In this document: positions 7,365 to 14,706 of the stretch, in pieces
Position numbering within the stretch: the first letter of the stretch is position 1
Layout: each line of letters starts with the position of its first letter
From: Gammaproteobacteria bacterium
GTDB lineage: Bacteria > Pseudomonadota > Gammaproteobacteria > Pseudomonadales > Pseudohongiellaceae
Direction of reading: 5' to 3'
Length of the DNA: 20,875 nt
Assembly (NCBI GenBank): GCA_003556835.1
Contig: PWQG01000161.1
Coordinates: 1-20,875, forward strand
Notes under the pieces: model-generated
Told to the model about the DNA's origin: nothing
Database searches by the model: none
The model's input: only the letters and a program-made list of their open reading frames with translations
Program-made: the position numbers and the translations under genes

Positions 7365-8252
7365 ATGTCCTATCCAACCGTCGAATCGCTTATTGGCAAT
7401 ACACCGCTGGTGCGGCTGCAGCGCATGCCCGGTGACAGCAGCAATACTGTACTGGTCAAGCTGGAAGGCAACAATCCGGCAGGTTCGGTCAAGGACCGCC
7501 CCGCCTACCAGATGATCCACCAGGCCGAGGCGCGCGGTGATATCCGGCCGGGCGATACCCTGATCGAGGCGACCAGCGGTAACACCGGCATCGCGCTGGC
7601 GATGGTAGCCGCGGTCAAGGGTTATCACATGAAACTGGTGATGCCCGACAACATGTCCACGGAGCGCAAGGCCTCCATGGCGGCCTATGGAGCCGAACTG
7701 ATTCTGGTCAGCGAGGACCAGGGCATGGAAGGGGCACGCGATCTTGCTGACCGCATGGCTGCCGAGGGGGAGGGGCGCGTCCTCAACCAGTTCGCCAACA
7801 GCGACAATTCGGACGCCCATTATCGTGGTACCGGGCCCGAGATCTGGCGCGACACGGCCGGTACGGTGACCCACTTCATCAGCTCCATGGGAACCACCGG
7901 CACCATCATGGGTGTGTCGCGATATCTCAAGGAACAGAATCCTGACATCCAGATCATCGGTCTGCAACCGCGCGAAGGGTCCCGGATTCCGGGCATCCGG
8001 CGTTGGCCCGAGGCCTACCTGCCCGCCATTTATGATGCAAGCCGGGTGGATCGGGTGCTGGATATCGATCAGGGCGATGCTGAAGAGACCATGCGGGCCC
8101 TGGCGCGCAAGGAAGGCATATTCTGTGGTGTGTCTTCCGGGGGCTCGGTGCATGCCGCCCTGCAACTCAATCGCGAGCTGGAAAATGCCGTGATTGTGGC
8201 CATCATCTGCGACCGGGGCGATCGTTATCTGTCCACCGGTGTGTTTTCCTGA
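7365..8252 (+). CDS. cysM: Cysteine synthase B (O-acetylserine sulfhydrylase, CysM type)
   Basis: This PLP enzyme makes cysteine or S-sulfocysteine from O-acetylserine and sulfide or thiosulfate. It has 295 residues. The PLP lysine is Lys43 in NNPAGSVKDR. The substrate loop TSGNTG is at 70-75, the phosphate-binding GTTGT at 176-180 and SSGGS at 257-261. The GIRRWP stretch (210-215) and the end ICDRGDRYLSTGVF match E. coli CysM rather than CysK. ATG 7365 gives the standard N-terminus (SLIGNTPLVRLQRM) and follows AGGAA at 7356-7360. An upstream in-frame TTG at 7320 would add an unsupported leader. The cysM-rlmD-relA-mazG order is that of Pseudomonas. Confidence 0.95.
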   Translation: MSYPTVESLIGNTPLVRLQRMPGDSSNTVLVKLEGNNPAGSVKDRPAYQMIHQAEARGDIRPGDTLIEATSGNTGIALAMVAAVKGYHMKLVMPDNMSTERKASMAAYGAELILVSEDQGMEGARDLADRMAAEGEGRVLNQFANSDNSDAHYRGTGPEIWRDTAGTVTHFISSMGTTGTIMGVSRYLKEQNPDIQIIGLQPREGSRIPGIRRWPEAYLPAIYDASRVDRVLDIDQGDAEETMRALARKEGIFCGVSSGGSVHAALQLNRELENAVIVAIICDRGDRYLSTGVFS

Positions 8253-8277
8253 ATTCTCATCTGAACAGTGGTCCCCA

Positions 8278-9639
8278 ATGAGCCGATCGCGTCGCAGCAA
8301 GCTGCCTGTCGAACCGCAGGAGCTACAAATCGAAAGCCTCAATCACGAAGGCCGGGGGCTGGCCCGAATCGATGGCAAGGTGGCCTTCGTGTCCGGGGCC
8401 CTGCCTGGCGAGCGGGTCATGGCCCGGTATGTCGGGCGTCGCTCGAAATATGACGAGCTGCACACCCTGGAAGTGCTCGAACCCTCCGCTGATCGTGTCG
8501 AACCGCCTTGTGAATGGTTCGGAGTCTGTGGTGGCTGTGCCATGCAGCATCTGGATCCTGCCGGTCAGCGCGCCCACAAGCAGGCCATGTTCCTCGAACA
8601 TCTGCAGCGCAGTGCAGGTATCCGGGCGGAACAATTCGAGTTGCTGCCGATTCTCTTTGACCGCACTACCGGATACCGGCGCAAGGCCCGCCTGGGATCG
8701 CGGTATGTACACAAAAAAGGCAGTGTGTTGCTGGGCTTCCGCGAAAAGTACAGCAGCTTCATCACCGACATGGTTGATTGCCAGGTATTGGTTCCGGCCG
8801 TGGCCCGGCTGATTGCCCCGCTACGGGAAATGCTCGGAACGCTGGAGATCTGTCGTGCGATTCCACAGATCGAAGTGGCGGCAGGCGAGCGCGGCGGACA
8901 TGGAGGAGACGCTGACGAGGTCGCACTTATCCTGCGGCATATGGATGCACTTTCGGAGACTGACCTGGCGACGTTGCGGCAATTTGCCATTGATTACGAC
9001 ATGGACTGGTACCTGCAGCCGGGGGGACCGGATACGGTGCACCGTCTGACTGGCGACAGCGGTTGTGAGCGTCTGTATTACGGACTTCCCGATCATCAGT
9101 TGCGCATGGCCTTCCATCCGTCCGATTTCACCCAGGTCAATGGCAGCATCAATCGTGCAATGATCAACCAGGCCCTTGAGCTGTTGGACCTGCAGGAAGG
9201 TCACGAGGTGCTGGATCTGTTCTGCGGTCTCGGTAATTTCACGCTGCCCATGGCCCGTCTTTGCACTCATGTGGTCGGGGTCGAGGGCAGTCAGGCAATG
9301 GTGGAGCGGGGTGAAGAGAACGCCCGGGGCAATGATATCGATAATGTCGAATTTCACGCAGCCGATCTGATGGCGAGCCTGCCCGATGCTGCCTGGACCC
9401 GGCGACAGTATGACCGGGTGCTGCTGGACCCTCCACGCTCGGGGGCGCAGGAAATCATCCCATGGCTTGGGGAATTGCGGCCGGGAAAAATAGTCTATAT
9501 TTCCTGCAACCCGGCCACGCTGGCGCGCGACACGGCCCTGTTGGCGGAGCAGGGATACCATCTGCAAAAAGGTGGTGTCATGGATATGTTTCCGCACACG
9601 GCTCATGTCGAGTCCATTGCACTGTTTGGCAGAAACTGA
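8278..9639 (+). CDS. rlmD: 23S rRNA (uracil-1939-C5)-methyltransferase RlmD
   Basis: The enzyme methylates U1939 of 23S rRNA using S-adenosylmethionine. It has 453 residues. An N-terminal TRAM RNA-binding domain (about 10-68) is followed by the [4Fe-4S] cysteines Cys78, Cys84, Cys87 and Cys168, spaced as in E. coli RlmD. The SAM-binding motif DLFCGLGNF is at 313-321, DPPRSGA at 384-390, the nucleophile Cys410 in YISCNPATLARD and the base Glu445 in HVES. ATG 8278 has only a weak ribosome site. An in-frame ATG at 8194 would overlap cysM by 59 bases and add an unrelated leader, so I rejected it. RlmC and TrmA are the alternatives, but the four-cysteine set and the length favour RlmD. Confidence 0.93.
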   Translation: MSRSRRSKLPVEPQELQIESLNHEGRGLARIDGKVAFVSGALPGERVMARYVGRRSKYDELHTLEVLEPSADRVEPPCEWFGVCGGCAMQHLDPAGQRAHKQAMFLEHLQRSAGIRAEQFELLPILFDRTTGYRRKARLGSRYVHKKGSVLLGFREKYSSFITDMVDCQVLVPAVARLIAPLREMLGTLEICRAIPQIEVAAGERGGHGGDADEVALILRHMDALSETDLATLRQFAIDYDMDWYLQPGGPDTVHRLTGDSGCERLYYGLPDHQLRMAFHPSDFTQVNGSINRAMINQALELLDLQEGHEVLDLFCGLGNFTLPMARLCTHVVGVEGSQAMVERGEENARGNDIDNVEFHAADLMASLPDAAWTRRQYDRVLLDPPRSGAQEIIPWLGELRPGKIVYISCNPATLARDTALLAEQGYHLQKGGVMDMFPHTAHVESIALFGRN

Positions 9640-9654
9640 TTCCAGGGAAGCGAT

Positions 9655-11763
9655 ATGGTTCAGGTCAGAGAAGAGTATTCGTTCAACGCCGATGGCAGTG
9701 TCAACTTTGGGCAATGGCTGGCGCGTATCGAAAGTTACGGCACGCTGGATCGGCATGAAGATATCCGCGCCGCCTGTGATGTCAGCTGGGAAGTCGAACA
9801 GCAGGCGATAGCGGCCAGCAACCTCTGGTCACCGGGCATCAGCAGTTACCGCACCGGACTGGAAATGGCCGAGATCCTCGCGCAGCTACATCTCGATTGT
9901 GATGCCATCATTGCTTCGCTCCTGTACCGTCCGGTGCGCGAATCCCGCCTGCCGCTCGAGCAGGTCCGCGAGCGTTTCGGGGAGTCGGTAGCGCGACTGT
10001 TGGAAGGCGTGCTGCGCATGGCCGCCATCAATGAATCCGATACCAGCAAAACCCGGGTACTCGGGCAGAACAATGATCAGGTCGATAATGTACGCAAAAT
10101 GTTGCTGGCCATGGTCGATGATGTCCGGGTGGCATTGATCAAGATCGCCGAACGCACCTGCGCGATCCGTGCGGTCAAGAATGCCGGTGTCGAAAAGCGC
10201 TTGCGTGTGGCACGGGAAGTGTTCGATATCTACGCGCCATTGGCCCACCGACTGGGTATCGGTCAGATAAAGTGGGAGCTGGAGGATCTTGCCTTCCGTT
10301 ATCTGGAACAGGACAGTTACAAACGTATCGCCAGGCTGCTGGACGAACGACGTGTGGATCGCGAGAAATTCATCACGCGGGTCACCGATGAGATTCGTCA
10401 GCATCTGTTTGAGGAGCGCATTGATGCGGAGGTGAACGGGCGTGCCAAAAGCATCTACAGTATTTGGCGAAAAATGCAGCGCAAAAAACTCGACTTCTCC
10501 ATGATCTTCGACATCCGTGCGGTGCGCATACTGGTGCCGGAGGTGCGCGATTGTTACGCCACGCTGGGCATTGTGCACAGTTTATGGCGGGTGGTGCCGC
10601 AGGAATTTGATGACTACATTGCCAATCCCAAGGAAAACGGCTACCAGTCCCTGCATACCGCGGTGGTTGGACCGGACAACAAGATATTCGAAATACAGAT
10701 CCGCACCTTTGCCATGGATGAGGACGCCGAACTCGGTGTCTGTGCCCATTGGCGATACAAGGAAGGGGTGCTTAATCCCGGAGCCCGCGACAGCTACGGA
10801 GAGAAAATCGACTGGTTGCGGCAGGTTCTGGCCTGGCACGAGGAAATGGGCATGCTGGGAGGCCTGGTGGATCAACTGCGCTCTGATTCCGCCGAACCGG
10901 AACGGGTCTATGTGTTCACCCCGGACGGCCATGTGGTCGACATCATGAAAGGGGCCACGCCACTCGATTTTGCCTACTATGTACACACCGAAGTCGGCAA
11001 TTCCTGTTGTGGTGCCCGGGTCAACGATAAGCTGGTGCCCTTGAACTATTCGCTGCAGACTGGAGATCGGGTCGAAGTGTTGTCCAGTGATAACAATCAG
11101 CCCAGTCGGGAATGGCTCAAACCGCACCTGGGTTTCATTCGCACGCCACGGGCCCGCGCGAGGCTGGTGCAGTGGTTCAAGACGCGCAGCCGGGAGGAAA
11201 ATCTCGAGCATGGTCGTAGCATGCTGGATGCCGAGTTTGCCCGCCTGGCCATCGCTGATGTGGACTATCATGCCGTGGCTCGCAAGCTCGGCTGCAAGAA
11301 CGAAGAGCGCCTGATGGTATCGGTCGGTGTTGGCGCAATCCGTATTGCCGACGTGCTGGAGGCGGCCGGAGAACTTGGAATGCTCATCTGTACGCTTTCC
11401 GGGCATGATTCGGTCGAAACGGAATTTGCGCCGGACGGCACGGAGAGTTTCCCGGTGACGCTATTGGTGACCGCGCAGGATCGTGCCGGGCTGTTGCGTG
11501 ATGTGAGCGACATCCTGGCCAGTGCGCAGATCACCATGCTCGAGGTCAGTACACAGTCCGACCGCGACAGTGGCCAGGCCAGCATGCGCCTGGTCATGGA
11601 GATGCAATCGTTTCATGTGCTGTCGCGGATACTTGACCGGATCAGTCACCTGGACAATGTCATCGAAGCGCGTCGGGTGGATGAAGGGGCGCGGTTGGGG
11701 GCGTCGGTTCCGACAACCCCAGGGGCGGATGTGCTGCCCCTGCAACGCACGGGAGACACATGA
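9655..11763 (+). CDS. relA: GTP pyrophosphokinase RelA, lacking the zinc-finger segment
   Basis: RelA makes (p)ppGpp on ribosomes stalled with uncharged tRNA. The protein has 702 residues against about 744 in E. coli. The N-terminal HD domain is degenerate (LLYRPV where SpoT has an LLHD-type motif), so no hydrolase activity is expected. The synthetase domain (about 240-370) has RAVRI, the EFDD form (317-320) typical of synthesis-only RelA, and NGYQSLHT (328-335). The TGS domain is at about 417-478 and the helical domain about 485-570. A C-terminal ACT/RRM domain (about 599-675) contains QDRAGLLRDVSDIL. Between the helical and ACT domains only about 30 residues remain, and the CC...H...C zinc-finger domain of E. 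coli RelA is absent. ATG 9655 follows AGGGAA at 9644-9649. The stop overlaps the mazG start by four bases. Confidence 0.94.
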   Translation: MVQVREEYSFNADGSVNFGQWLARIESYGTLDRHEDIRAACDVSWEVEQQAIAASNLWSPGISSYRTGLEMAEILAQLHLDCDAIIASLLYRPVRESRLPLEQVRERFGESVARLLEGVLRMAAINESDTSKTRVLGQNNDQVDNVRKMLLAMVDDVRVALIKIAERTCAIRAVKNAGVEKRLRVAREVFDIYAPLAHRLGIGQIKWELEDLAFRYLEQDSYKRIARLLDERRVDREKFITRVTDEIRQHLFEERIDAEVNGRAKSIYSIWRKMQRKKLDFSMIFDIRAVRILVPEVRDCYATLGIVHSLWRVVPQEFDDYIANPKENGYQSLHTAVVGPDNKIFEIQIRTFAMDEDAELGVCAHWRYKEGVLNPGARDSYGEKIDWLRQVLAWHEEMGMLGGLVDQLRSDSAEPERVYVFTPDGHVVDIMKGATPLDFAYYVHTEVGNSCCGARVNDKLVPLNYSLQTGDRVEVLSSDNNQPSREWLKPHLGFIRTPRARARLVQWFKTRSREENLEHGRSMLDAEFARLAIADVDYHAVARKLGCKNEERLMVSVGVGAIRIADVLEAAGELGMLICTLSGHDSVETEFAPDGTESFPVTLLVTAQDRAGLLRDVSDILASAQITMLEVSTQSDRDSGQASMRLVMEMQSFHVLSRILDRISHLDNVIEARRVDEGARLGASVPTTPGADVLPLQRTGDT

Positions 11764-12599
11764 AACAGCAGGCAATAGACATGGCTGGCATGACACAGCT
11801 ACTGGAATTGATGGCGAAACTGCGCGACCCCGAGCACGGCTGTCAGTGGGATCGCAAACAGACCATGTCATCGCTGATCGGTCATACCCTGGAGGAAGTC
11901 TACGAAGTGGTGGACGCGGTCGAGCAGGGTGACCCGGAACAGATCCGTGATGAACTTGGCGATCTGTTGTTTCAGATTGTCTTCTATGCCCGCATTGCCC
12001 AGGAGAATGATCAGTTCCGATTTGATGATGTGGCCCGGCAGGTGTTCAGCAAACTGCTGCAGCGCCATCCTCATGTATTTCCCGATGGCACGCTGGAGAG
12101 TTTCGGTAGTGAGAGTGCCGCCGCAACCGATCCGCAGGAAGTGGAGCGGAACTGGGAAGCGATCAAGAACGCAAACCGCAAAGAGGCTGGGGGGGAAGGC
12201 AGCAGTGTGCTGGATGATGTGCCCCGTGCCCTGCCCGCAATGGCCCGGGCACGCAAGCTGCAGAAACGTGCCGCTTCCAAGGGCTTCGATTGGACGGAAG
12301 CGCGGCAGGTACTGGCCAAGCTGGATGAAGAAATCGAGGAGCTTGAGCAAGCCATGCTGGCCGAGGACAAACAGGCGGTATCCGCCGAGTTCGGTGATCT
12401 GTTGTTCAGTTGCATCAATCTTTCCCGACACCTGCGGGTCGATCCCGAACAGGCGCTGCGCGAGAGCAATGCGCGATTCGAGCAGCGTTTCCGTCATGTG
12501 GAATCGCGTGCGGGTCAGAGTGGCGGTGACCTGCAGGATCACAATCCCGAGCAGCTCGAGTTGTGGTGGGAAGAAGCCAAGCGTCTGGGCGTCACCTGA
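11760..12599 (+). CDS. mazG: Nucleoside triphosphate pyrophosphohydrolase MazG
   Basis: MazG hydrolyses (d)NTPs to the monophosphate and pyrophosphate, and in E. coli it has been linked to lowering ppGpp during starvation. The protein has 279 residues with two MazG domains. The first has LRDPEHGCQWDRKQT, EEVYE (45-49) and DELGDLLFQ (64-72). The second has GFDWTEARQVL, DEEIEELE (189-196) and EFGDLLF (210-216). The linker is slightly longer than in E. coli (263 residues). ATG 11760 overlaps the relA TGA (ATGA) and has GGGAG at 11751-11755. In-frame Met8 and Met11 are possible later starts. Coupling to relA places making ppGpp and cleaning up nucleotides on one transcript. Confidence 0.94.
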   Translation: MKQQAIDMAGMTQLLELMAKLRDPEHGCQWDRKQTMSSLIGHTLEEVYEVVDAVEQGDPEQIRDELGDLLFQIVFYARIAQENDQFRFDDVARQVFSKLLQRHPHVFPDGTLESFGSESAAATDPQEVERNWEAIKNANRKEAGGEGSSVLDDVPRALPAMARARKLQKRAASKGFDWTEARQVLAKLDEEIEELEQAMLAEDKQAVSAEFGDLLFSCINLSRHLRVDPEQALRESNARFEQRFRHVESRAGQSGGDLQDHNPEQLELWWEEAKRLGVT

Positions 12600-12604
12600 G
12601 TCGC

Positions 12605-12634
12605 TTGTCTTTCTGTGGCGATTTCGTGTATGTT
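12605..12634 (+). promoter_or_regulatory. Candidate promoter for adk
   Basis: TTGTCT (12605-12610) and TATGTT (12629-12634) are 18 bases apart, each with four of six consensus matches. They lie just after the mazG stop in the 163-base gap before adk. A second AT-rich stretch, TATAAG at 12662-12667, has no matching -35. The rest of the gap shows only a short inverted repeat, GTCAG-GG-CTGAC, at 12733-12744. Confidence 0.3.
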
Positions 12635-12762
12635 CGTCGCCTTCGGCGTTCACGCTGACCATATAAGGCTCCTTCAATAACAGCGATAAACACGGGGTGG
12701 CTTGTCGAATAAACCGATCAGAGGCAGCCGTTGTCAGGGCTGACCGGACTTCAGGAGAAGGT

Positions 12763-13419
12763 ATGCGAGTGATATTGTTGGGCGCCCCCGGTGCCGGTAA
12801 AGGTACACAGGCACAGTTCATTACCGAGAGTCTCGGTATTCCACAGATCTCCACAGGTGATATGTTGCGCGCAGCAGTCAAGGCTGGCACGGAACTGGGT
12901 CGCAAGGTCGAAGAAGTGATGAACAGCGGTGCGCTGGTCACGGACGAGATCATCATTGCCCTGGTCAAGGAGCGTATCCAGCAGCCTGACTGCCAACGCG
13001 GATTCCTGTTCGATGGCTTCCCGCGCACGATTCCCCAGGCCGAGGCCATGGTGGATGCTGGCATTGCCATCGACCTGGTGATCAATATCGACGTTGATGA
13101 TGAAGAGATTGTCGCACGCCTCAGTGGCCGGCGTGTGCATCCCGGTTCCGGTCGCGTCTATCATGTGGAACACCAGCCGCCGGAAAAGGATGGTGTCGAC
13201 GATGTTACCGGGGAAGCACTTGTGCAGCGCGATGATGACCGCGAGGAAACGGTACGCAAGCGTCTGGCCGTGTATCACGAACAAACTCGACCTTTGCTGG
13301 AGTTCTATCAGAACATGGAAGAGCAGGGCGGAGGTGTCCGGGTGGTTTCCATTGATGGTCAGAATGATGTGTCCGCGATCCGTGAAGAAATCGCCTCGGT
13401 GCTGCAACAGCAATCCTGA
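12763..13419 (+). CDS. adk: Adenylate kinase
   Basis: The enzyme interconverts ATP + AMP and 2 ADP in the cytoplasm. It has 218 residues and is the long form with a LID domain. The P-loop GAPGAGKGT is at 7-15, the AMP-binding segment at about 30-59 (STGDMLRAAV), the FDGFPRT signature at 83-89 and the LID at about 122-159. The LID carries the usual GRRVHPGSGRVYH and has no zinc-binding cysteines. ATG 12763 is preceded by AGGAGA at 12753-12758. The frame is open back to 12697, but those 22 codons lack family similarity. It appears to be a separate transcript, with a gap before it and a strong terminator 100 bases after. Confidence 0.97.
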   Translation: MRVILLGAPGAGKGTQAQFITESLGIPQISTGDMLRAAVKAGTELGRKVEEVMNSGALVTDEIIIALVKERIQQPDCQRGFLFDGFPRTIPQAEAMVDAGIAIDLVINIDVDDEEIVARLSGRRVHPGSGRVYHVEHQPPEKDGVDDVTGEALVQRDDDREETVRKRLAVYHEQTRPLLEFYQNMEEQGGGVRVVSIDGQNDVSAIREEIASVLQQQS

Positions 13420-13423
13420 GCGT

Positions 13424-13467
13424 GACAATCAGGAACGACGGACAAGGATTGTCTGCCTGTTCGTTCC
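13424..13467 (+). repeat. Interleaved inverted repeats after adk (mutually exclusive hairpins)
   Basis: GACAATC (13424-13430) can pair with GATTGTC (13447-13453). GGAACGA (13432-13438) can pair with TCGTTCC (13461-13467). The two stems interleave, so only one simple hairpin can form at a time, or the pair could make a pseudoknot. A smaller GACAA-GGA-TTGTC hairpin sits inside at 13441-13453. No T-run follows. The function is unknown; it may be part of the adk 3' untranslated region. Confidence 0.45.
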
Positions 13468-13521
13468 ATAGTCAGCCTTGTATTTTCAATGAATGGTGAC
13501 AAATAGCACAGGATTTCCCGG

Positions 13522-13557
13522 AAAACCCGCTTCTTCACTGTAAGCGGGTTTTTTTTT
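13522..13557 (+). terminator. Rho-independent terminator downstream of adk
   Basis: An 11-bp stem (AAAACCCGCTT at 13522-13532 with the complement at 13542-13552) encloses a nine-base loop and runs into nine consecutive T at 13549-13557. It separates adk from the histone-like gene that follows. Confidence 0.9.
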
Positions 13558-13571
13558 GTGCTATGTTCCGG

Positions 13572-13596
13572 GCAAACGTTATGTAAATGCGTTTGC
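13572..13596 (+). promoter_or_regulatory. 7-bp inverted repeat around a possible -10, upstream of the histone-like gene
   Basis: GCAAACG (13572-13578) and CGTTTGC (13590-13596) are perfect inverted repeats with an 11-base AT-rich spacer. The spacer holds TATGTA (13580-13585), a weak -10 with TTGTGC (13556-13561) as a poor -35. The position, between the adk terminator and the next start 51 bases on, fits a repressor or activator site. A plain mRNA hairpin is also possible. Confidence 0.4.
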
Positions 13597-13646
13597 GTTG
13601 GTTTTTTCGCAGTGGTTACCATCCACCGTTCGGGAGAAAGAAGAGT

Positions 13647-14564
13647 ATGGCTACACAAAAAACGAAAGCGAAGGCAAAAGCCAGGACCGGAACCCGCAAG
13701 GCCGGAACCCGCAAAAAAGCAGCCACCACCGTAACGCGCCAGACCGGCACATCGGCGGAAGACAAAGCGCTGAAGAAAGCGGAAGCTAACCTGAGCAAGT
13801 TGCAGAAAGACCTGGTCAGCAGGAACCGTAAACTGGAAGCTGCGCGCAGTAAACTGAAGTCCGCGACCGCCCGGGTGGCCAAGAATGCTACGGCGGCTGC
13901 CAAGAAATCCCTGGTGTCAGCGGAATCTGCTGTATCAAAAGCTGCGGCCGGCGTGGAGGAGATCAACGGAAAGCTTGTCTCGCTCCGCGCTGAAGTCAAA
14001 CAGGCCAATCAGGCGATGAAGAAAAAGCAGGCAACGGAAGATCGCATCCGACGCCGCGCCGAGAAGGCCGAAGCGGACCTGGAAAAAGCGGTCGCCCGCT
14101 TCAAGCAACAATGGCTGAAAAAGCGTGCAGCCGCCGATGCAAAAAAAGAAGCAGCGGTTGTTAAAAAAGAGAAAATGAAGGAGAAGGCGGCAGCCAGGCG
14201 CGCCGAGGCCAAGCGCAAGGCAGCAGCCAAAAAAGCGGCGGTGAAGGCACGTGCAGCCGCCAAAAAGAAAGCAGCGAAAAAGAAAGCTGCGGCGGCTAAA
14301 AAGAAGGCTGCGGCGAAGAAGAGCACGGCCAAGACCACAACACGCAAGAGCACGGGCAGGAAAGCTGCTGGCAAGAAAGTCGCAGGCAAAAAGGCTGCAA
14401 GCAGGAAAGGTACTGCGAAAAAGGCCGGCGTTAAAAAGGCAGCGGCCAAAAAGAAAACGGCCCGCAAGAGCCCGGGCCGGAAGAAATCCGCCGTGAAGAA
14501 AAGCGCAACCCGCAAGTCTGCTGCGAAGAAATCGGCAGCAACAACGGGCGCGACAAATACCTGA
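13647..14564 (+). CDS. Lys/Ala-rich histone H1-like (AlgP-like) DNA-binding protein
   Basis: This 305-residue, strongly basic protein has a short Lys/Thr-rich head. A predicted helical or coiled-coil region follows at about 35-180, rich in Ala, Lys, Glu and Gln. From about 160 on, the tail is almost only Lys, Ala and Arg with irregular AAAKKK and Lys-Ser-Thr repeats. This resembles eukaryotic H1 tails, bacterial H1-like proteins and Pseudomonas AlgP (AlgR3). In those proteins the tail binds DNA without sequence specificity and can affect nucleoid structure or gene expression. The sequence similarity is compositional, so orthology with AlgP is not shown. ATG 13647 has GGAG at 13633-13636 and AAGAAG nearby. 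The gene stands alone between two terminators. Low-complexity coding repeats (about 14110-14540) make length changes between strains likely. Confidence 0.75.
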   Translation: MATQKTKAKAKARTGTRKAGTRKKAATTVTRQTGTSAEDKALKKAEANLSKLQKDLVSRNRKLEAARSKLKSATARVAKNATAAAKKSLVSAESAVSKAAAGVEEINGKLVSLRAEVKQANQAMKKKQATEDRIRRRAEKAEADLEKAVARFKQQWLKKRAAADAKKEAAVVKKEKMKEKAAARRAEAKRKAAAKKAAVKARAAAKKKAAKKKAAAAKKKAAAKKSTAKTTTRKSTGRKAAGKKVAGKKAASRKGTAKKAGVKKAAAKKKTARKSPGRKKSAVKKSATRKSAAKKSAATTGATNT

Positions 14565-14576
14565 TCGGTGACGGCC

Positions 14577-14597
14577 ACTGATCGGGAAAGGATCAGT
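14577..14597 (+). repeat. Hairpin 1 between the histone-like gene and tsaB
   Basis: ACTGATC (14577-14583) pairs with GATCAGT (14591-14597) around a seven-base loop. It lies 13 bases after the histone-like stop and is not followed by T. It may be part of that mRNA's 3' end. Confidence 0.5.
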
Positions 14598-14608
14598 CCG
14601 CCGTATGC

Positions 14609-14631
14609 CGGGTTTCGTTCGCAGAAGCCCG
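14609..14631 (+). repeat. Hairpin 2 between the histone-like gene and tsaB
   Basis: CGGGTTTC (14609-14616) pairs with GAAGCCCG (14624-14631), with one G-T pair, around a seven-base loop. No T-run follows. Confidence 0.4.
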
Positions 14632-14653
14632 CTGCGGCCATGATATGCAGAAG

Positions 14654-14685
14654 AACCTCTCCGATTGTGGTCGGAGAGGTTTTTT
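14654..14685 (+). terminator. Rho-independent terminator between the histone-like gene and tsaB
   Basis: A perfect 11-bp stem, AACCTCTCCGA (14654-14664) with TCGGAGAGGTT (14671-14681), has a six-base loop and runs into six T (14680-14685). It ends only 21 bases before the tsaB start. Transcription of tsaB must therefore read through it or start very close by. Confidence 0.88.
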
Positions 14686-14692
14686 CTGTTCT

Positions 14693-14700
14693 GGGAGAGG
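14693..14700 (+). promoter_or_regulatory. Ribosome binding site that fixes the tsaB GTG start
   Basis: GGGAGAGG lies six bases before GTG 14707. It supports that start over the in-frame upstream codon at 14665, which falls inside the terminator stem. Confidence 0.7.
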
Positions 14701-14706
14701 CATCTG

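Noticed and set aside
10999..11015. Cys-Cys pair in RelA (residues 451-452) as the missing zinc-finger cysteines
   Set aside because: The pair lies inside the TGS domain (VGNSCCGARVND), not in the zinc-finger position, and no H...C partner follows.
12697..12762. 22-residue N-terminal extension of adenylate kinase
   Set aside because: Adk starts at MRVILLGAPGAGKGT with AGGAGA in front; the extension has no family similarity.
11868..13085. 405-codon open frame on the minus strand opposite mazG and adk
   Set aside because: It spans two well-supported genes and the gap between them, with no recognisable domain.
13420..13520. Possible tRNA after adk (a GTTCGTTCC stretch resembling a T-loop)
   Set aside because: No cloverleaf with acceptor, D and anticodon arms can be built around it.
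13647..14564. Transferred or mobile gene because of the odd composition of the histone-like gene
   Set aside because: The composition follows from the Lys/Ala protein tail; there are no flanking repeats, integrase or attachment sites.
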